This document shows, in pieces, positions 6,854-8,306 of a stretch of DNA of 8,306 bases. This DNA comes from Lachnoclostridium sp. UBA739 (GTDB lineage: Bacteria; Bacillota_A; Clostridia; Lachnospirales; Lachnospiraceae): assembly GCA_002297865.1 (NCBI GenBank), contig DBKX01000356.1, positions 5,980 to 14,285 of the forward strand, read 5' to 3'. Below the pieces are notes generated by a model. That model searched no databases. It was not told the DNA's origin and saw only the letters and a program-made list of their open reading frames with translations. Numbering within the stretch: the stretch's first letter is position 1; each line of letters begins with the position of its first letter. The position numbers and the translations under genes are program-made.

Positions 6854-8125
6854 ATGAGAAAGCAATTATGGGTTATCGGGGTTGCTGGTTTCATGGGAAT
6901 GTCATTATTAGCATTTGCCAAACCAACACCGTCTTCAGTATTAAATGAAGCATCCGTTGCTCAGAATGATTTACTAACAGAAAAATGTTATTTACCTTCA
7001 GATGAAACGGAGGCAGTTATCAGGAGTGCTGCTAATCATACAATAGATGATTCAGCCAGTTCAGTTTTATTAAATGGTTCTGGTGTAAAAGTAACTTCCG
7101 TAGATGGAATTGACGATGAAGAGGATCAAGATAATGATAAGGAAGAAATTAATGTAAAAGATTTAATTTCAAACTTGAATTATGATAGATTAGGTATCGC
7201 AAAAGTGGATAACTGGTTAAATATTCGTCAGAAACCGGATATGGATGCTAAAATTGTTGGTAAGTTACCAAAGAATGCAGGATGTAACATATATAGTATT
7301 AAGAATGGCTGGGCAAAAATTAAATCTGGTAATGTATCAGGTTATGTATCCAGCGAGTACTTAGTAACAGATGAAGAAGCTGAAGCTTACGCTTTAGAAG
7401 TAGGTACTTTGGTAGCTACGGTAAGAGAAGGAACAACCACGTTAAATGCGCGTTTTGTGCCAAGTACAGACTCAGCTAAGTACACATTAGTGCCAGAAGA
7501 TGAAGAATTAGAGATTTACCGTGAAGATTTAAAAGAGTCTTTTGTTAGAAAGTTTGTAGAGAAATATTTTAAAGGTGAGGGCGCAGAATATATTGCAGAC
7601 GTTGATAAGGAAGAAATGTACAAGCAGTTAGATAACTGGATGTGTGTTCGTCTTGATAATGAAAGAGTTTTCATTTCAAAGGATTTTGTAGATGTTTCTT
7701 ACCAGTTAAAGAAAGCGGTTGCAGTTGAAAAATTGAAAGAAAATAAAGCAGCAGGTGTAACATCTGCTCGTGTCAGCATGGTTGAATATGCAAAGCAGTT
7801 CTTAGGCAACCGTTATGTTTGGGGTGGTACAAGCCTTACAAATGGTACAGACTGTTCAGGATTTAACATGAGTATCTATGCGCATTATGGATATTATCTT
7901 CCTAGAACATCTGGAGAACAGGCAGGTTATACTAGAAGTGTAAGTTCGGGAGATGTCCGTCCTGGTGATTTATTCTTCTATGGTAAAGGTGGAAGTGTAA
8001 GCCATGTTGCAATGTATATTGGTAATGGATTAGTAATTCATGCAAGTAATGAGAGAGATGGTATTAAGATTTCCAATGCATATTACCGTTCTCCAATTAA
8101 GATTGGTCGAGTAATTAACGATTAA
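6854..8125 (+). CDS. Secreted SH3b-NlpC/P60 peptidoglycan endopeptidase
   Basis: Exported cell-wall hydrolase of 423 residues. A signal peptide spans about 1-22 (MRK, hydrophobic core, AFA at 20-22 before Lys23). A low-complexity acidic linker (near 83-100, rich in Asp/Glu) leads to a bacterial SH3 domain at about 113-170 with WLNIR and GYVSSEYL. A second SH3b-like region at about 183-283 starts with the LNAR-type strand but contains an extra stretch of roughly 35 residues. The C-terminal NlpC/P60 cysteine peptidase domain (about 300-423) has the catalytic triad Cys334 (TDCSGF), His384 (SHVAMYIG) and His396 (VIHASN), so it should be active, cutting stem-peptide bonds such as gamma-D-Glu-diamino acid. 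AGGAGG at 6842-6847, six bases before the ATG at 6854, rules out the in-frame TTG at 6815. It has its own strong promoter, a WalR-like box and a terminator. A role in wall turnover or cell separation is likely; a role in sporulation or germination is not excluded by the position next to spoIVA. Confidence 0.93.
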   Translation: MRKQLWVIGVAGFMGMSLLAFAKPTPSSVLNEASVAQNDLLTEKCYLPSDETEAVIRSAANHTIDDSASSVLLNGSGVKVTSVDGIDDEEDQDNDKEEINVKDLISNLNYDRLGIAKVDNWLNIRQKPDMDAKIVGKLPKNAGCNIYSIKNGWAKIKSGNVSGYVSSEYLVTDEEAEAYALEVGTLVATVREGTTTLNARFVPSTDSAKYTLVPEDEELEIYREDLKESFVRKFVEKYFKGEGAEYIADVDKEEMYKQLDNWMCVRLDNERVFISKDFVDVSYQLKKAVAVEKLKENKAAGVTSARVSMVEYAKQFLGNRYVWGGTSLTNGTDCSGFNMSIYAHYGYYLPRTSGEQAGYTRSVSSGDVRPGDLFFYGKGGSVSHVAMYIGNGLVIHASNERDGIKISNAYYRSPIKIGRVIND

Positions 8126-8145
8126 TTTGAACGTATGAAATTTGT

Positions 8146-8179
8146 AAGCCAGCAGATTGTAGTGTCTGCTGGCTTTTTT
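8146..8179 (+). terminator. Strong rho-independent terminator after the NlpC/P60 gene
   Basis: AAGCCAGCAGA (8146-8156) pairs perfectly with TCTGCTGGCTT (8165-8175) around an 8-nt loop, and runs into TTTTTT at 8174-8179. It begins 20 bases after the stop codon. Confidence 0.95.
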
Positions 8180-8200
8180 CTTCTCAATTACATATATACA

Positions 8201-8254
8201 GTACAATGTTTTGTGCAAAATGCATAACTCTATTGTACATTTTTTATGCATTTT
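8201..8254. repeat. Two interleaved inverted repeats in the right-end intergenic region
   Basis: GTACAAT (8201-8207) is complementary to ATTGTAC (8232-8238), and AAAATGCATAA (8217-8227) is complementary to TTATGCATTTT (8244-8254). The order A-B-A'-B' means the two stems cross: they could form an H-type pseudoknot or exclude each other. The region is AT-rich, and no gene is seen from 8126 to the window end at 8306 apart from the terminator and this structure. It may belong to the control region of the next gene outside the window. Confidence 0.5.
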
Positions 8255-8306
8255 CCTCTGAAAAGCGAATAAAACCATAAAAACTATACGGAAAACCCCT
8301 CTAATT

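Noticed and set aside
8030..8278. Minus-strand 82-codon open frame overlapping the 3' end of the NlpC/P60 gene
   Set aside because: It runs through the terminator hairpin and into the conserved catalytic His region of the sense gene, and its sequence resembles no known family.

Overview
The window looks like chromosomal DNA of a low-GC, Gram-positive, endospore-forming anaerobe of the class Clostridia, most likely Lachnospiraceae. Three things point there: strong AGGAGG-type ribosome binding sites and AT-rich codon use; a complete spoIVA spore-coat ATPase gene; and the order PDZ/radical-SAM (DUF512) gene, der, plsY, gpsA, which is familiar in that group. The family-level placement is inference from gene content, not from a marker-gene comparison.

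Layout. Bases 1-366 hold the 5' end of a minus-strand gene for a divergent ribose-phosphate pyrophosphokinase, cut by the window edge. About 180 bp carry two divergent sigma-A-type promoters. To the right is a plus-strand housekeeping operon (547-4870): a DUF512 PDZ/radical-SAM protein of unknown function, the ribosome-assembly GTPase Der, the acyl-phosphate glycerol-3-phosphate acyltransferase PlsY and the glycerol-3-phosphate dehydrogenase GpsA. GpsA makes sn-glycerol-3-phosphate, which PlsY acylates in the first step of phospholipid synthesis, so two neighbours catalyse consecutive steps. The operon is followed by a 313-bp gap that contains a 110-nt, almost fully self-complementary imperfect palindrome (4875-4984) and then a plausible sporulation promoter for spoIVA (5184-6659). 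spoIVA ends at a hairpin terminator.

The last gene (6854-8125) is a secreted SH3b/NlpC-P60 peptidoglycan hydrolase with its own promoter, exact in both hexamers with a 17-bp spacer. Just after the predicted transcription start lies a direct repeat that fits the published WalR (YycF) box pattern, and a small hairpin precedes the ribosome binding site. The gene ends at a strong rho-independent terminator. Beyond it are two interleaved inverted repeats in otherwise gene-free sequence.

Most of the window is ordinary core-genome content. I saw no CRISPR array, tRNA, rRNA, transposase or defence genes. The points worth a second look are non-coding: the long palindrome after gpsA, the WalR-like box and leader hairpin of the cell-wall hydrolase, and the interleaved repeats at the right end. 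Among proteins, the uncharacterised DUF512 radical-SAM protein and an unusual segment within the second SH3b region of the hydrolase stand out.
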